Positions 42,866-53,861 are shown, numbered from the stretch's first letter. The stretch is 64,000 bases of DNA from Scylla paramamosain (GCF_035594125.1 NW_026973754.1:293501-357500); one strand, 5' to 3'. Numbers and translations: made by a program. Notes: a model not told the origin generated them from the letters alone.

Positions 42866-44560
42866 GTTTTCTTAATATCATCCTACACACACCCTTCTTC
42901 TTCATCTTCTCATGCCCTCTCGTGCTTCTAAAGTCTCTCACCACCAAATTACTCTGGTCCAATTTTTCACAGTCTGACAAAATCCAATATAAGGCCATCA
43001 GATCACCTCTCTCTCTTCTCTCTTCCAAGGGTGGGTAGGTTTAGTTTTAGTCTCTCTTCATATGATAAGTCTGATAGGGTCAGAGGCAACTTTGTCGCTG
43101 CTCATTGTATTCTTTCTAATTTCTTTATGTCCCTTTTAGTGCTGGGAGACCACATCGCTGCTGCATATTTCAAACTAGGTCTTATCATTGTCAGTTACAT
43201 CCCTAATCCTCTCTTCATCCAGGTAGTTGAATGTTGTTCTTATGTTTCTCACCAGATTATATGTTTCCCCTGTCTTTCTTCTTACATGTACCTCTGAGGA
43301 CAACTTATCAGTGACAGTAATTCCAGGGTCTTTCTCTTCACTCTTCACTTTTATTTCCTCATTACCCAATTTATAACTGAAGACTGGCATCACACAACTA
43401 TGCCCAAACTTCAACACTCCTCATCTTTTTATGTTAAACTCCATTTTCCAAGTGTCACTCCAATCCCAAATCACATTCAGATCTCACTGTAGAGCTTCAC
43501 AATCCTCTGTCCTCTCCACTTTTCCCATCAATTCTGCATCATCAGCAAATAGACTCATGTAACTATTCACCCCTTCCATCACATCATTCACACAGGTAGC
43601 AAACATGACTGGTGGTAGTACTGAACCCTGCAGAACACCACTAACTACCTCTCTCCATGATGACTTTTTATCTTTGACCACTGTTCTCATTTCCCTTCCT
43701 CTCAGAAAGTCACTGATCCAATGTAGGAGTGCTCCTCTCAGCCCACCAGACATTTCTCATTTCCACAACAGTCTGCTGTGGGGCACCTTATCAAAATAAA
43801 CACAATCTGCCCATCCCTCTCTTTCTTGTACCATATCTATGACTGGAGTAGAAACACCTTAAATTTGTTATACATGACCTTCCTTTCCTAAATCTGAATT
43901 GTCTGTCTGTTAATATTTCTCTCTTTTCCAGATATTCACTCCATCTTTGCTTCACTATTCTTTGGCACAATTTTGCCACTACACTTGTTAATGATGCTGG
44001 TCTATAATTAAATGGTTCTTCTTTGCTTCCACTCTTATATATGGGGACTATACATGCTTTTTTCCAATGCTGGGCACCACTCCTTCCCTTAATGAAGTTA
44101 TGATGAGTTTGTAAATCATGTGTGCAGGTTGATCTCTGCATTCCTTCACCACCCAATCAGACACTCCATCTGGTCCCTGTGCCTTCCTCACATCCAAGTC
44201 TTCCATCATTATTCTTACCTCATCCACTGTTACCTCAATCTCACTCACTCTTCTACTCTCACATCTTCTGTCACCGGTCTACCAAATGTTCCCTCTCCAG
44301 TGAAGACACTGAAAGAAGTCATTCAAAACGTCTGCAATTTGTGCTTCTTCTTCAACATGTTTGCCATTTATTTTCAGTTTGTTGAACCCATTCTTATTCT
44401 TCATTTTACCATTCTATAGAACATCCTTGGTTCATCCTTACATATGTCTATAATGTCTTTTCATGAATTCTTTATTTCTTCCCTCCTTAGAGTATTCATT
44501 TCTCTCCCTTTTATATGCTGACTCCACTCACACTCACTTACATACTGCTCATCTACCCTC
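42866..44560 (-). mobile_element. family B fragment B4 (RT and part of linker)
   Basis: More diverged B copy without its 3' tail. Pieces: 43,028-42,831 (ERRERGDLMALYWILSDCEK), 43,417-43,175 (thumb, YNLVRNIRTTFNYLDEERI), 43,753-43,484 (GGLRGALLHWISDFLRGREM, SLFADDAELMGKVERTEDC), 44,156-43,791 and 44,248-44,048 (VRKAQGPDGVSDWVVKECRD). Several frameshifts. The left end stops in the CRMILRK region. Confidence 0.83.
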
Positions 44561-44672
44561 CCTCCCTCCTCCTCCCTTTCTTCCATCTCTCCCATAACTC
44601 CTCTGCTTTTTCTTCCTTCTCCCTTGCCTCCATATCTCCACTTACCTCTTTCTCTTCTCTCTCCCTAACCCA

Positions 44673-44888
<216 letters not shown>

Positions 44889-44889
44889 T

Positions 44890-46084
44890 GCCACAACCAC
44901 TATCATTATTTTCACCTTTATCTTTACTCAGTTGGTGTTGTTATGGTTTCCAGGGGCATTTTCATGACTGACAATGCAAGGATTTTGCAAGAGAAAAAGA
45001 AAATGCCCCATGAGAATTTTGGTGATCATCTGTATGGCCTTTGAAAATGTTTTTTCAATGAGAAAGCAAAGCATTAAGAATACAAACAAGATAGAATTAA
45101 GCTAACACAGGAAGCTGGTAAGTTAGTTTGTTGTATACTAAATGCAAGGTCTTGTTTCTGGAAAGTTGTGCTTCAGGTTCAAACCAATGACTGTCAAGAT
45201 TAACATGTGTTCCTCACAAAACTTTTCCTACAGTGCAGTATACTATAATAGACACAAACACATACAAAAATAAATATTACTACTACTACTTTTCTCCTGT
45301 AAGAGGGCCACTGGCCAGGGGCAACAAAAATTTTGAATAAAAAAAGAAAAAAAAGCCCCAGTTTTACTACTACTCCAGTAGTAGTAAAACTATATAGACT
45401 ACAGACAAATGAGTAGTAAATACAACATCAAATCAATCCTTTAGGACCAAACCTAGGCATGTTAATACATCACTGCAATTCTGTCTGCTGCTGATCCCGT
45501 CATACAGAATCCATTAGCTATTTGTGGTGGGTTCCCACGGCAGAGGCTTCACGCAGCAGCAGCACCACCACACGAGTAGCAGGCACACGCACCACACTCA
45601 GCCAGGAATGCACTTTCCAAGGCAACTGTGGATAATGAATAAAGAAAAAATAATAATTAGCCTTGAATTGATTTTCCAGAGCACCTGTGAACAGAGAAGA
45701 AATGAAAAGAATAGTAAATACTTCACAACAGTAAATGTGGCTACATTTCAACATATTTTTTACCTGGCTGGTCTCACAAGAGAGAACCCCTTCAGGGCCA
45801 GTTCAGGGTCAGCTCACCACCACTATCAAAAAGACACCAAAGTCTGTACATGCTTATCTAACTGCCTGGCAAGTGTGCCATCAGCCCAAGATAAATAATA
45901 AATCTGACTAGCAGCACAGCGTATATGTCACCAGCAAGAATCAAACAGATGTACACCTGAGAAATTGGACAAACTGTACCTAAAACCATCAACAGAATTA
46001 GATTCAGGCACACTGTTAGCAAGAAAATTCCAGATTTTCATCACTCTGAGAAAAATGTGTGTCTGGTATCACAACAACTATAAG
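44890..46084. other. no gene supported
   Basis: Contains a further piece of the GGGCATTTTCATGA repeat near 44,950 and a family A scrap at 45,287-45,362. A short minus-strand open stretch at 45,540-45,628 follows a good acceptor (ATCCACAG) but matches no IPT pattern. Confidence 0.5.
45287..45362 (-). mobile_element. family A 3' UTR scrap (A11)
   Basis: CTGTAAGAGGGCCACTGGCC and GGCAACAAAAATTTTGAATA match the reversed 3' UTR of family A; only about 75 bp remain. Confidence 0.65.
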
Positions 46085-46088
46085 GAAT

Positions 46089-46610
46089 GCTGACAGAAGT
46101 GGCTCAGATGAACAGGTCTGCTGCATTAACTGTATGTACGGCCTCTAGTGCTGACAGCAGTGGCCGAGGTGTACAAGTCTGTTGCATTAATTTGCATGGA
46201 TGGCCTCTAGTGCTGACAGTAGTGGCTGGGGTGTACAAGTCTGTTGCATTAATTTGTATGGATGGCCTCTAGTGCTGACAGCAGTGGCCGAGGTGTACAA
46301 GTCTGTTGCATTAATTGTATGGATGGCCTCTAGTGCTGACAGAAGTGGCTGAGATGAACAAGTCTGTTGCATTAATTGTATGGATGGCCTCTAGTGCTGA
46401 CAGAAGTGGCTGAGATGAACAAGTCTGTTGCATTAATTGTATGGATGGCCTCTAGTGCTGACAGTAGTGGCTGAGGTGTACAAGTCTGTTGCATTAATTT
46501 GTATGGATGGCCTCTAGTGCTGACAGTAGTGGCTGAGATGAGCAGGTCTGTTGTATTAATTGTATGGATGGCCTCTAGTGCTGACACAAGGGGGCTGAGG
46601 TGAACAGTGA
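46089..46610. repeat. about 60-bp minisatellite, nine copies
   Basis: Units begin GCTGACAG(A/C/T)AGTGGC, contain CAAGTCTGTTGCATTAAT and end GGATGGCCTCTAGT. Two subtypes occur: one with GAGATGAACAAG, one with GAGGTGTACAAG plus an extra T (ATTTGTATGG). They alternate in short blocks. The last unit runs into copy A7. Confidence 0.92.
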
Positions 46611-47166
46611 TTGGGGAGAGTCCATGAAAGTCTCCAAGAATGGAGATCTCTGCAAAAGGGAAGAGGGTCAGAATGTGCTCCACTTTGGAAGTTAAGCAGT
46701 CAAAGAATTTCTTATAGTCAGAGGAGTTAGGTGAGAGATATACAGCACAGATAAATTTAGTTTGAGAGTGACTCTGTATTCGTAGCCAGATGGTGGAAAA
46801 CTCGGAAGATTCAAGAGCGTGGGCACAAAAGCATGTTAAGTCATTACACACATAAAGGCAACATCCAGCTTTGGATCGAAAATGAGGATAGAGAAAGTAG
46901 GAGGGAACAGAAAAGGGGCTACTGTCAGTTGTCTCAGACACCTGATTTTCAGGGAGGAAAAGAAGATGAGGTTTAGAAGAGGAGAGGTGGTGTTCTACAG
47001 ATTGAAAATTAGATCTTAGACTGCGAATGTTGCAGAAGTTAATGAAGAGAACGTTGAGGGGGGTGTCAAGACACTTAAGGTCGTTAACAGAAAGGCAGTC
47101 CGACCTAGGCACATTTATGGTCCCCTCCCCAGATGGGGACTCGGAGGCTGGTGTAGGAGTCGCCAT
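46372..47166 (-). pseudogene. family A EN N-terminus fused in frame to minisatellite
   Basis: Starts MATPTPASESPSGEGTINVP, then VLFINFCNIRSLRSNFQSVE, LLFLPENQVSETTDSSPFSV (TETQ is PENQ, catalytic Glu kept in position), SYFLYPHFRSKAGCCLYVCN, CAVYLSPNSSDYKKFFDCLT and SILGDF. After GDF it runs on as 20-residue repeats of the type SATSVSTRGHPY.INATDLF from the minisatellite. Not functional as endonuclease. Confidence 0.8.
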
Positions 47167-47381
47167 GATGATTTTGAAATTTTTGAGTGAAGGGTGTGTG
47201 TGTTTTTAGGTGCTTGTAGTTTTGTGTGGAGGAAGAGAGTTGTCTTTAGAGGGCAGGCTGTGACTGCCTCCTTGTGTTGTGAGACACAAAGGGAAACGTT
47301 CAGTGAGGTCACAGCTGGGTTTAATGATAAGTTCACAGCACACCCTGAATAGTGCTTTAGACCTCACTGGGAGTAATTATC
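46625..47381 (-). mobile_element. family A 5' part (A7), 3' side replaced by minisatellite
   Basis: Carries the family 5' end (GATAATTACTCCC at 47,381), 5' UTR, ATG and the endonuclease up to ISILGDF, and then stops at the minisatellite. Frame 47,166-46,372 is open through the junction. Non-LTR copies normally keep the 3' end, so a 5' piece alone points to later rearrangement. Confidence 0.87.
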
Positions 47382-47531
47382 GTTTTGGCAGGTGTCTACT
47401 GCCTCCTTCTATAACTAATGTCAAGGTTTGTCACACTGTTTTCTTATGTAATACCAGTAACCAATTGCAGTCACATGAAAATCAATAAAATACATGGTTG
47501 GGTAAACATGTAATGCAATAATACAATATAC

Positions 47532-47668
47532 CTGGGAATCTGAAGCAGTAGCTGAGGATCACTCCATTCACATCACAAACAAGTTGGATTTTCAGAGGGA
47601 GTGATAGCTTTTCCAGTTAAAGTAGAGGGCCTCGTCCACTCTTCGGGCCTTGATGGCAATGTGGGTGC
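47532..47668 (-). pseudogene. HARBI1/Harbinger transposase exon 3, frameshifted
   Basis: Acceptor GTGCACAG, donor-like GTATAT. With exon 2 it reads GTIDG THIAIKARRVDEALYFNW, then KSYHSL and TGA. In a second frame the protein continues LKIQLVCDVNGVILSYCFRF PG. The family form is DGTHI.IKAP....yvNRK.yHSlN.Q.vCD..g.i......PGs. A one-base change at KSYHSL|KIQL breaks it. The catalytic DDE nuclease core is thus split and the downstream part is absent. Confidence 0.78.
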
Positions 47669-47728
47669 CTGTGCACACAAAAGAATGTATTGGATGATCA
47701 TGATACACAGTAGCTACATATATCTACC

Positions 47729-47730
<2 letters not shown>

Positions 47731-47808
<78 letters not shown>
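47731..47808. repeat. (AT)n microsatellite
   Basis: About 39 AT units between exons 2 and 3 of the Harbinger-like gene. Confidence 0.95.
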
Positions 47809-47810
<2 letters not shown>

Positions 47811-47980
47811 CATCCCTGCACTGGATATGCACACAATATACATAAGATATGAAAACTTTTTAATGCTTAACAAGAACTTGAGGCTGTGAGATACCTTTCA
47901 CTCAAAGTAAACACCGATGAAGTGATAGATTATAACAATAGCAATAAATTTTAAACAAAATATATTATTGTTAATCTTAC

Positions 47981-48144
47981 CATCAATGGTCCCAATAACT
48001 CTTAAGAAATTTTTGATCCTGAAGAACTGCTGTGCAGTTCTCCTTTGATCAAGGTGTGTTGAAGGCATCTTGATTTCCTGCACCGACTTATCACTCAACA
48101 CAATGCACACACACTCGAAGACCCTGCTGACGCTTGCGTAAGTC
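47981..48144 (-). pseudogene. HARBI1/Harbinger transposase exon 2
   Basis: Acceptor GCTTTCAG, donor GTAAGA. Reads TYASVSRVFECVCIVLSDKS, then AQQFFRIKNFLRVIGTIDG. This is the ...TVSRvv..v..al.......fP......a..F....gfp.viG.iDGtHI region of Harbinger nucleases, here ending at the G of GCIDG. Open and in phase with exon 3. Confidence 0.78.
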
Positions 48145-48217
48145 CTGAAAGCAGATTATAAGCCATTAGTTTTCATTTTATTTATTTTAAATAAGATACA
48201 TCTTTCTGCTGTAAGCA

Positions 48218-48262
48218 AAAAAAAAAAAAAAAAAAAGAAAAAAGAAAAAGAAAAAAAAAAAA
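48218..48262. repeat. A-rich tract
   Basis: Poly(A) with single G interruptions, 45 bp. Confidence 0.85.
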
Positions 48263-48310
48263 ATCAGCAACATAAATTCAATGATCCCTCTATATGTAGT
48301 GCACCGTTCA

Positions 48311-48332
48311 AGTACACCCAGGTGTACTTGAT
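48311..48332. other. perfect 22-bp palindrome
   Basis: Arms CAAGTACACC and GGTGTACTTG around CA. No function assigned. Confidence 0.7.
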
Positions 48333-48576
48333 GGCACGTTTGGTAAGGTTAGCATCATCCCTCATCCCTCCTTATTGATTATACATTCACATATTTTGAC
48401 ACTAGGAACTAATCTTGACATATTCCTAACACTGGATTACAACTTTATAAACCGTGGCATGCAGTAGATTGACTTTTATGCCTTTTACCCTTGAAAGTCA
48501 GCCACACTTAAATATTATTCACCATACTGAACATCAGTTTATTCACCTACAAAAGTTATTAATGGGATATTGTGCA

Positions 48577-48581
<5 letters not shown>

Positions 48582-48630
<49 letters not shown>
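48582..48630. repeat. poly(A), about 49 bp
   Basis: Uninterrupted A run; no retroelement 3' end was recognised before it. Confidence 0.9.
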
Positions 48631-48631
<1 letters not shown>

Positions 48632-48663
48632 GTAGTAATTGTTTAGAGTCCCCTCTTGTCCTT

Positions 48664-49009
48664 ATTACACGTCTATCCTCTTCCATTCTTTCGCATATAC
48701 CTCTTGATAAACCTGAAATATAGTATAAGGTTGGGGGAGATGTGTCCCCATCCTTTAGGGGTGTTCCAGAAGTTATACTAACTTATATTAGTGTCCTTAA
48801 GGGTGGGTCTAGCCCCCGTGGTTACGTTAGATTAGGTAATGTTTCATATAAAAGTGTACGGTGACTAACCTAACCACTGTTAACCTCTGGGTGGCCTTCG
48901 CCCATCCCCTGAACCCCCTGAAGAACAGGGTCACTTCTTCCTCGCCTTAAAGTTATGTTTTGTGTACCTAAAGGTATATGCGAAGAATGTAAGAGAATAG
49001 ACCAGTAAT
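48664..49009. mobile_element. 346-bp MITE with about 40-bp inverted ends
   Basis: Left arm ATTACACGTCTATCCTCTTC, then CATTCTTTCGCATATACC. Right arm on minus: ATTACTGGTCTATTCTCTTA, then CATTCTTCGCATATACC. About 33 of 38 positions agree. No coding capacity. It lies between exons 1 and 2 of the Harbinger-like remnant. Confidence 0.75.
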
Positions 49010-49094
49010 GAGGTCAGGGAAAGGGCTCCCTGACAATTTCCACAACAGCCAGCCCCTGTGCTGAATGAAGCATGCAACACCAGTATCATCTTAC

Positions 49095-49289
49095 CTGCAG
49101 TGTCTCCAATGACGTTTTGGAAGGACCCACTGGCAACTGCCTAGGGAAGTAGTATTTGAGCATCAGCTCATTATCACTCAATGCCAAGGAATCAAGGCGA
49201 TTCCAAAAGCGCCTTTCTCGCCTCAAGGCACGAACGTGGAAGTATGCAAAGAAAATATCCAATATATGCAGGAGAAGCGACGAAAACAA
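49095..49289 (-). pseudogene. HARBI1/Harbinger transposase exon 1, internal deletion
   Basis: Reads FHVRALRRERRFWNRLDSLA, then LSDNELMLKYYFPRQL, the N-terminal ...Rr.r.f.dr.npl...sD.el...yrfpR.. part of Harbinger nucleases. Then the frame changes, and a second frame gives SGSFQNVIGDTAG up to the donor GTAAGA. About 35 residues between FPRQ and SGSFQ are missing with a frame change, and the join to exon 2 is off by one base. So this copy is dead. Confidence 0.72.
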
Positions 49290-49299
49290 TACTTAATCA

Positions 49300-50160
49300 C
49301 AATACAAACTTATTGCTGCGAGGCGGAATGGGGAGCGCGCACGTGAGGGGCAAATCAGCCTCTTCCTTTTCATGCTTCGTTTTCAGTGTTCCATGCAAGA
49401 TTTCACTTTATGCATCACAAAACCATACTTTCTTGGTGATAAAGCTTGTAAATAATAATAAAAAGAAAAGTTATTTTGTGCACATAAATATTTAAATAAG
49501 AGTTTTCGGGCGAGTTAAGCCACAAACTCCACCTCCTAGACCCAACTGTCTCCAGCCATGGACGCTGATATGCCGCTAGTCTCTTCTTCCTCAAGATCTA
49601 CAAGTCATCATCATCATCATCCTGATCTATGTTACCGCTGTGTTCATTTTTTTGTCGGCTGTCTGTCTATTTCACACCACAAAAAAAAAAAAAATAAAAT
49701 AAATAAATAAAATATATAAATAAATAAATAAATAATAGATGCTCTAAGCTGCGGAGCGGCGGGGGGCATCTGATTATTAAACGCGTCGCAGACTTGGTCA
49801 TACGGAGCTCGCCTCCACACGCCACGCCAACAGTCGCGCCGTCGTGATGGTTGCGGCGAGTGATATGTTGATATAAATGACTCTGTGTTTTCAATATGTG
49901 GAGTTTTATCTTCATTCTGATCGCGCTATCATGTTCACGAGAGTATTTTTTCTACTTAAGTGTAATAATATATTTCAGCATTCAATGCTAAATTGTTGAA
50001 AATAGCGAGCATACTTAAAACACATAAATCTTCACAGTTCAACTCATCGTAATACCATTTTCCTTTTTGTTTTGTTAATTTTTTTTTTTATCATACATTT
50101 TGATTTTATGTTCACTGGTGAGTCTGGTGGTGTCCACCAAAGCTGGTTATCCAGTATATA
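49300..50160. other. no gene supported
   Basis: GC-rich patches (49,310-49,340, 49,740-49,850), an ATC run at 49,607-49,620 and A/T-rich filler. A plus-strand ATG at 49,559 opens only a short frame without recognisable content. Confidence 0.5.
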
Positions 50161-50267
50161 TATATTTTTTTTTTTTATGTAGGAAGGATACTGGCCAAGG
50201 GCAACAAAAATCTAATAAAAAAAAATGCCCACTGAAATGCCAGTCCCTAAAAGGGTCAAAGCAGTGG

Positions 50268-51866
50268 TCAAAAATTGGTGGATAAGTGTCTTGAAACCTC
50301 CCTCTTGAAGGAATTCAAGTCATAGGAAGGTGGAAATACAGAAGCAGGCAAGGAGTTCCAGAGTTTACCAGAGAAAGGGATGAATGATTGAGAATACTGG
50401 TTAACTCTTGCGTTAGAGAGGTGGACAGAATAGGAGTGAGAGAAAGAAGAAAGTCTTGTGCAGCGAGGCCGCGGAAGGAGGGGAGGCATGCAGTTAGCAA
50501 GATCAGAAGAGCAGTTAGCATGAAAATAGCGGTAGAAGACAGCTAGAGATGCAACATTGCGGCGGTGAGAGAGAGGCTGAAGACAGTCAGTTAGAGGAGA
50601 GGAGTTGATGAGACGAAAAGCTTTTGATTCCACCCTGTCTAGAACAGCAGTATGAGTGGAACCCCCCAAGACATGTGAAGCATACTCCATACATGGACGG
50701 ATAAGGCCCTTGTACAGAGTTAGCAGCTGGGGGGGTGAGAAAAACTGGCGGAGACGTCTCAGAACACCTAACTTCATAGAAGCTGTTTTAGCTAGAGATG
50801 AGATGTGAAGTTTCCAGTTCAGATTATAAGTAAAGGACAGACCGAGGATGTTCAGTGTAGAAGAGGGGGACAGTTTGAAGAAGAGGGGATAGTTGTCTGG
50901 AAGATTGTGTCGAGTTGATAGATGGAGGAATTGAGTTTTTGAGGCATTGAACAATACCAAGTTTGCTCTGCCCCAATCAGAAATTTTAGAAAGATCAGAA
51001 GTCAGGCGTTCTGTGGCTTCCCTGCGTGATATGTTTACCTCCTGAAGGGTTGGACGTCTATGAAAAGACGTGGAAAAGTGCAGGGTGGTATCATCAGCAT
51101 AGGAGTGGATAGGACAAGAAGTTTGGTTTAGAAGATCATTAATGAATAATAAGAAGAGAGTGGGTGACAGGACAGAACCCTGAGGAACACCACTGTTAAT
51201 AGATTTAGGAGAAGAACAGTGACCGTCTACCACAGCAGCAATAGAACGGTCAGAAAGGAAACTTGAGATGAAGTTACAGAGAGAAGGATAGAAACCGTAG
51301 GAGGGTAGTTTGGATATCAAAGCTTTGTGCCAGACTCTATCAAAGGCTTTTGATATGTCCAAGGCAACAGCAAAAGTTTCACCAAAGTCTCTAAAAGAGG
51401 ATGACCAAGACTCAGTAAGGAAAGCCAGAAGATCACCAGTAGAGCGGCCTTGACGGAACCCATACTGGCGATCAGATAGAAGGTTGTGAAGTGATAGATG
51501 TTTAAGAATCTTCCTGTTGAGGATAGATTCAAAAACTTTAGATAAGCAGGAAATTAAAGCAATAGGACGGTAGTTTGAGGGATTAGAGCGGTCACCCTTT
51601 TTAGGAACAGGTTGAATGTAGGCAAACTTCCAGCAAGAAGGAAAGGTAGATGTTGACAGACAGAGCTGAAAGAGTTTGACTAGGCAAGGTGCAAGCACGG
51701 AGGCACAGTTTCGGAGAACAATAGGAGGGACCCCATCAGGTCCATAAGCCTTCTGAGGGTTTAGGCCAGCGAGGGCATGGAAAACATCATTACGAAGAAT
51801 TTTAATACGAGGCATGAAGTAGTCAGAGGGTGGAGGAGAGGGAGGAACAAGCCCAGAATCGTCCAA
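50268..51866 (-). CDS. family A reverse transcriptase (A8)
   Basis: 532 residues, no stop or shift. Blocks: [100 protein letters not shown] and [14 protein letters not shown] with both catalytic Asp. C-terminal [16 protein letters not shown]. Nearly identical in layout to the A2 protein, suggesting recent common source. Confidence 0.93.
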   Translation of the reverse strand: MDDSGLVPPSPPPSDYFMPRIKILRNDVFHALAGLNPQKAYGPDGVPPIVLRNCASVLAPCLVKLFQLCLSTSTFPSCWKFAYIQPVPKKGDRSNPSNYRPIALISCLSKVFESILNRKILKHLSLHNLLSDRQYGFRQGRSTGDLLAFLTESWSSSFRDFGETFAVALDISKAFDRVWHKALISKLPSYGFYPSLCNFISSFLSDRSIAAVVDGHCSSPKSINSGVPQGSVLSPTLFLLFINDLLNQTSCPIHSYADDTTLHFSTSFHRRPTLQEVNISRREATERLTSDLSKISDWGRANLVLFNASKTQFLHLSTRHNLPDNYPLFFKLSPSSTLNILGLSFTYNLNWKLHISSLAKTASMKLGVLRRLRQFFSPPQLLTLYKGLIRPCMEYASHVLGGSTHTAVLDRVESKAFRLINSSPLTDCLQPLSHRRNVASLAVFYRYFHANCSSDLANCMPPLLPRPRCTRLSSFSHSYSVHLSNARVNQYSQSFIPFSGKLWNSLPASVFPPSYDLNSFKREVSRHLSTNF

Positions 51867-52037
51867 GGTAGAGTTTTTAGCAAAGGTTTGAGCAAAGAGT
51901 TCAGCTTTAGAAATAGATGTGATAGCAGTGGTGCCATCTGGTTGAAGTAGAGGAGGGAAAGAAGAAGAAGCAAAGTTATTAGAGATATTTTTGGCTAGAT
52001 GCCAGAAATCACGAGGGGAGTTAGATCTTGAAAGGTT

Positions 52038-52586
52038 TTAACATTTTCTGTTAATGAAGGAGTTTTTGGCTAGTTGGAGAACAGACTTGGCATGGTTCCG
52101 GGCAGAAATATAAAGTGCATGAGATTCTGGTGAAGGAAGGCTTAAGTACCTTTTGTGGGCCACCTCTCTATCATGTATAGCACGAGAACAAGCTGTGTTA
52201 AACCAAGGTTTAGAAGGTTTAGGACGAGAAAAAGAGTGAGGAATGTACGCCTCCATGCCAGACACTATCACCTCTGTTATGCGCTCAGCACACAAAGACG
52301 GGTCTCTGACACGGAAGCAGTAGTCATTCCAAGGAAAATCAGCAAAATACCGCCTCAGGTCCCCCCAACTAGCAGAGGCAAAACGCCAGAGGCACCTTCG
52401 CTTAGGGGGATCCTGAGGAGGGATTGGAGTGATAGGACAAGATAAAGATATGAGATTGTGATCGGAGAAGCCCAACGGAGAAGAAAGGGTGACAGCATAA
52501 GCAGAAGGATTAGAGGTCAGGAAAAGGTCAAGAATGTTGGGCGTATCTCCAAGACGGTCAGGAATACGAGTAGGGTGTTGCACCAA
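52038..52586 (-). pseudogene. family A endonuclease C-terminal half (A8)
   Basis: Reads [40 protein letters not shown] (SDH box follows as [10 protein letters not shown]), then [20 protein letters not shown] and [20 protein letters not shown]. Upstream catalytic GDFN part lost by 5' truncation. Confidence 0.85.
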
Positions 52587-52665
52587 TTGCTCTAGGTCAT
52601 GGAGGATAGCAAAGTTGTAGGCTAGTTCACCAGGATGGTCAGTGAAGGGAGAGGAAGTATATGCA

Positions 52666-52688
52666 GTGAATTATAGCATATAATTCAC
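52666..52688. other. hairpin at the A8 5' junction
   Basis: Perfect 10-bp arms GTGAATTATA / TATAATTCAC around GCA, starting 11 bp after the truncated 5' end of A8. Confidence 0.6.
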
Positions 52689-52689
52689 A

Positions 52690-52970
52690 CATTTTGCGCG
52701 CACGATAACTTGAAATGTGCAAAACACGGCAAAGCAGTGAGTCTGATGAAGAAATGTCATATGAAAGATGCGCCGTCAAAAGTTTCCTAATGGGAGGTGT
52801 TTCCGAGACTGAAATCGCAATTTTTGTATGCGATGGACACCAAAAGGTGCTCCTGGCCAGATTCTCCAGGGGCCAGGCGGAGCGGTGGGTCATGGAGATA
52901 TGTGATAACAAAATTAGAACCCCCTCGCTCTGCTCGTGAAATAAATAAATAAATATTTATATAATTATAT
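52690..52970. other. unassigned sequence
   Basis: A plus frame at 52,715-52,939 (74 aa, SYERCAVKSFLMGGVSETEI) has no recognised family. Nothing else seen. Confidence 0.4.
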
Positions 52971-52971
52971 A

Positions 52972-52972
<1 letters not shown>

Positions 52973-53039
<67 letters not shown>

Positions 53040-53052
53040 TAATAATATTATA

Positions 53053-53112
<60 letters not shown>

Positions 53113-53147
53113 CATAATAATAATATAAATAATAATAATAATAATAA

Positions 53148-53200
<53 letters not shown>

Positions 53201-53225
53201 TTATAATAATGATAATAATAATAAT
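52973..53225. repeat. (AAT)n microsatellite, about 250 bp
   Basis: ATA/AAT units with a few ATAAAT and GAT interruptions. Frames rich in Ile or Tyr here are repeat products. Confidence 0.95.
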
Positions 53226-53229
53226 GACA

Positions 53230-53663
53230 TGTCATCGAGTTCCTTGTCAGTCCTGTTTTGTTTGAACATCTCTAGTCTGCAACTCTCTTACTGTAATTGT
53301 CCTGTCCATCTCCATTTTACTTTCATCTCATTTATACAATCTCCCCAACTTCACTTGCTGCATAATCCATTTTTTTTTTCTTATCTCTCCTCGTTAAACC
53401 AAGTATCGATATATTTTTTTTTCGATATTCTAAAGTTTTCATTACACTCCACATTTCCCTTCAAGAATACTTACTTTTAAACTCTACCTTAGTTCAGTCA
53501 CTCATATCATCAGCATGCCAAATGCCAAAAAACTAAATGGAAATCATATCGACACGTAGGTATTTTTCTCCCATTTCTTTAAGGGCGAGTGGCGTGGCGT
53601 GGCCCGGGATTGAGGCAATTTCCGGATGTTTGTCGACTTTGTTCCTACTTCAGTGGCACGTCA

Positions 53664-53665
<2 letters not shown>
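53230..53665. other. no gene supported
   Basis: T-rich unique sequence, followed by a short (GA)n at 53,669-53,697. Confidence 0.5.
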
Positions 53666-53700
<35 letters not shown>

Positions 53701-53861
53701 TTAGATATCTCCTAAATACAATCATAAAATCGTTGTGTATTTAAGAGCGCCGGTAGGTAAAGGATTTAAAGAACAGAAATTCGAAAGAGAGGGAAAAGTG
53801 TTCGATCCAATTATAGACAGATATATTGCGTGGGACATTGTTTTTCCATTTTTTGTCCTTT

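Larger units (their letters stand above)
50163..52655 (-). mobile_element. family A copy A8, 5'-truncated, one nonsense codon
   Basis: Poly(A) end at 50,165-50,178 (T-run), 3' UTR, full RT (51,866-50,268) and the endonuclease C-terminal half (52,586-52,038). The two frames are in register. They are separated by a single TAA near 52,038, a C-to-T change of the CAA seen in A2. A 9-nt or similar in-frame deletion lies at [15 protein letters not shown]. One of the youngest-looking copies. Confidence 0.9.

Noticed and set aside
45518..45754. Possible host exon (VHSWLSVVRVPATRVVVLLL) after a good acceptor
   Set aside because: No IPT pattern, no clear donor and no phase match with exon a; could not be supported.
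46087..46372. Apparent CRISPR-like array of 60-bp units
   Set aside because: No constant repeat with unique spacers; whole units are repeated, so it is a eukaryotic minisatellite.
52715..52939. 74-aa plus-strand frame
   Set aside because: No recognised family, no splice or promoter context; left as unassigned.
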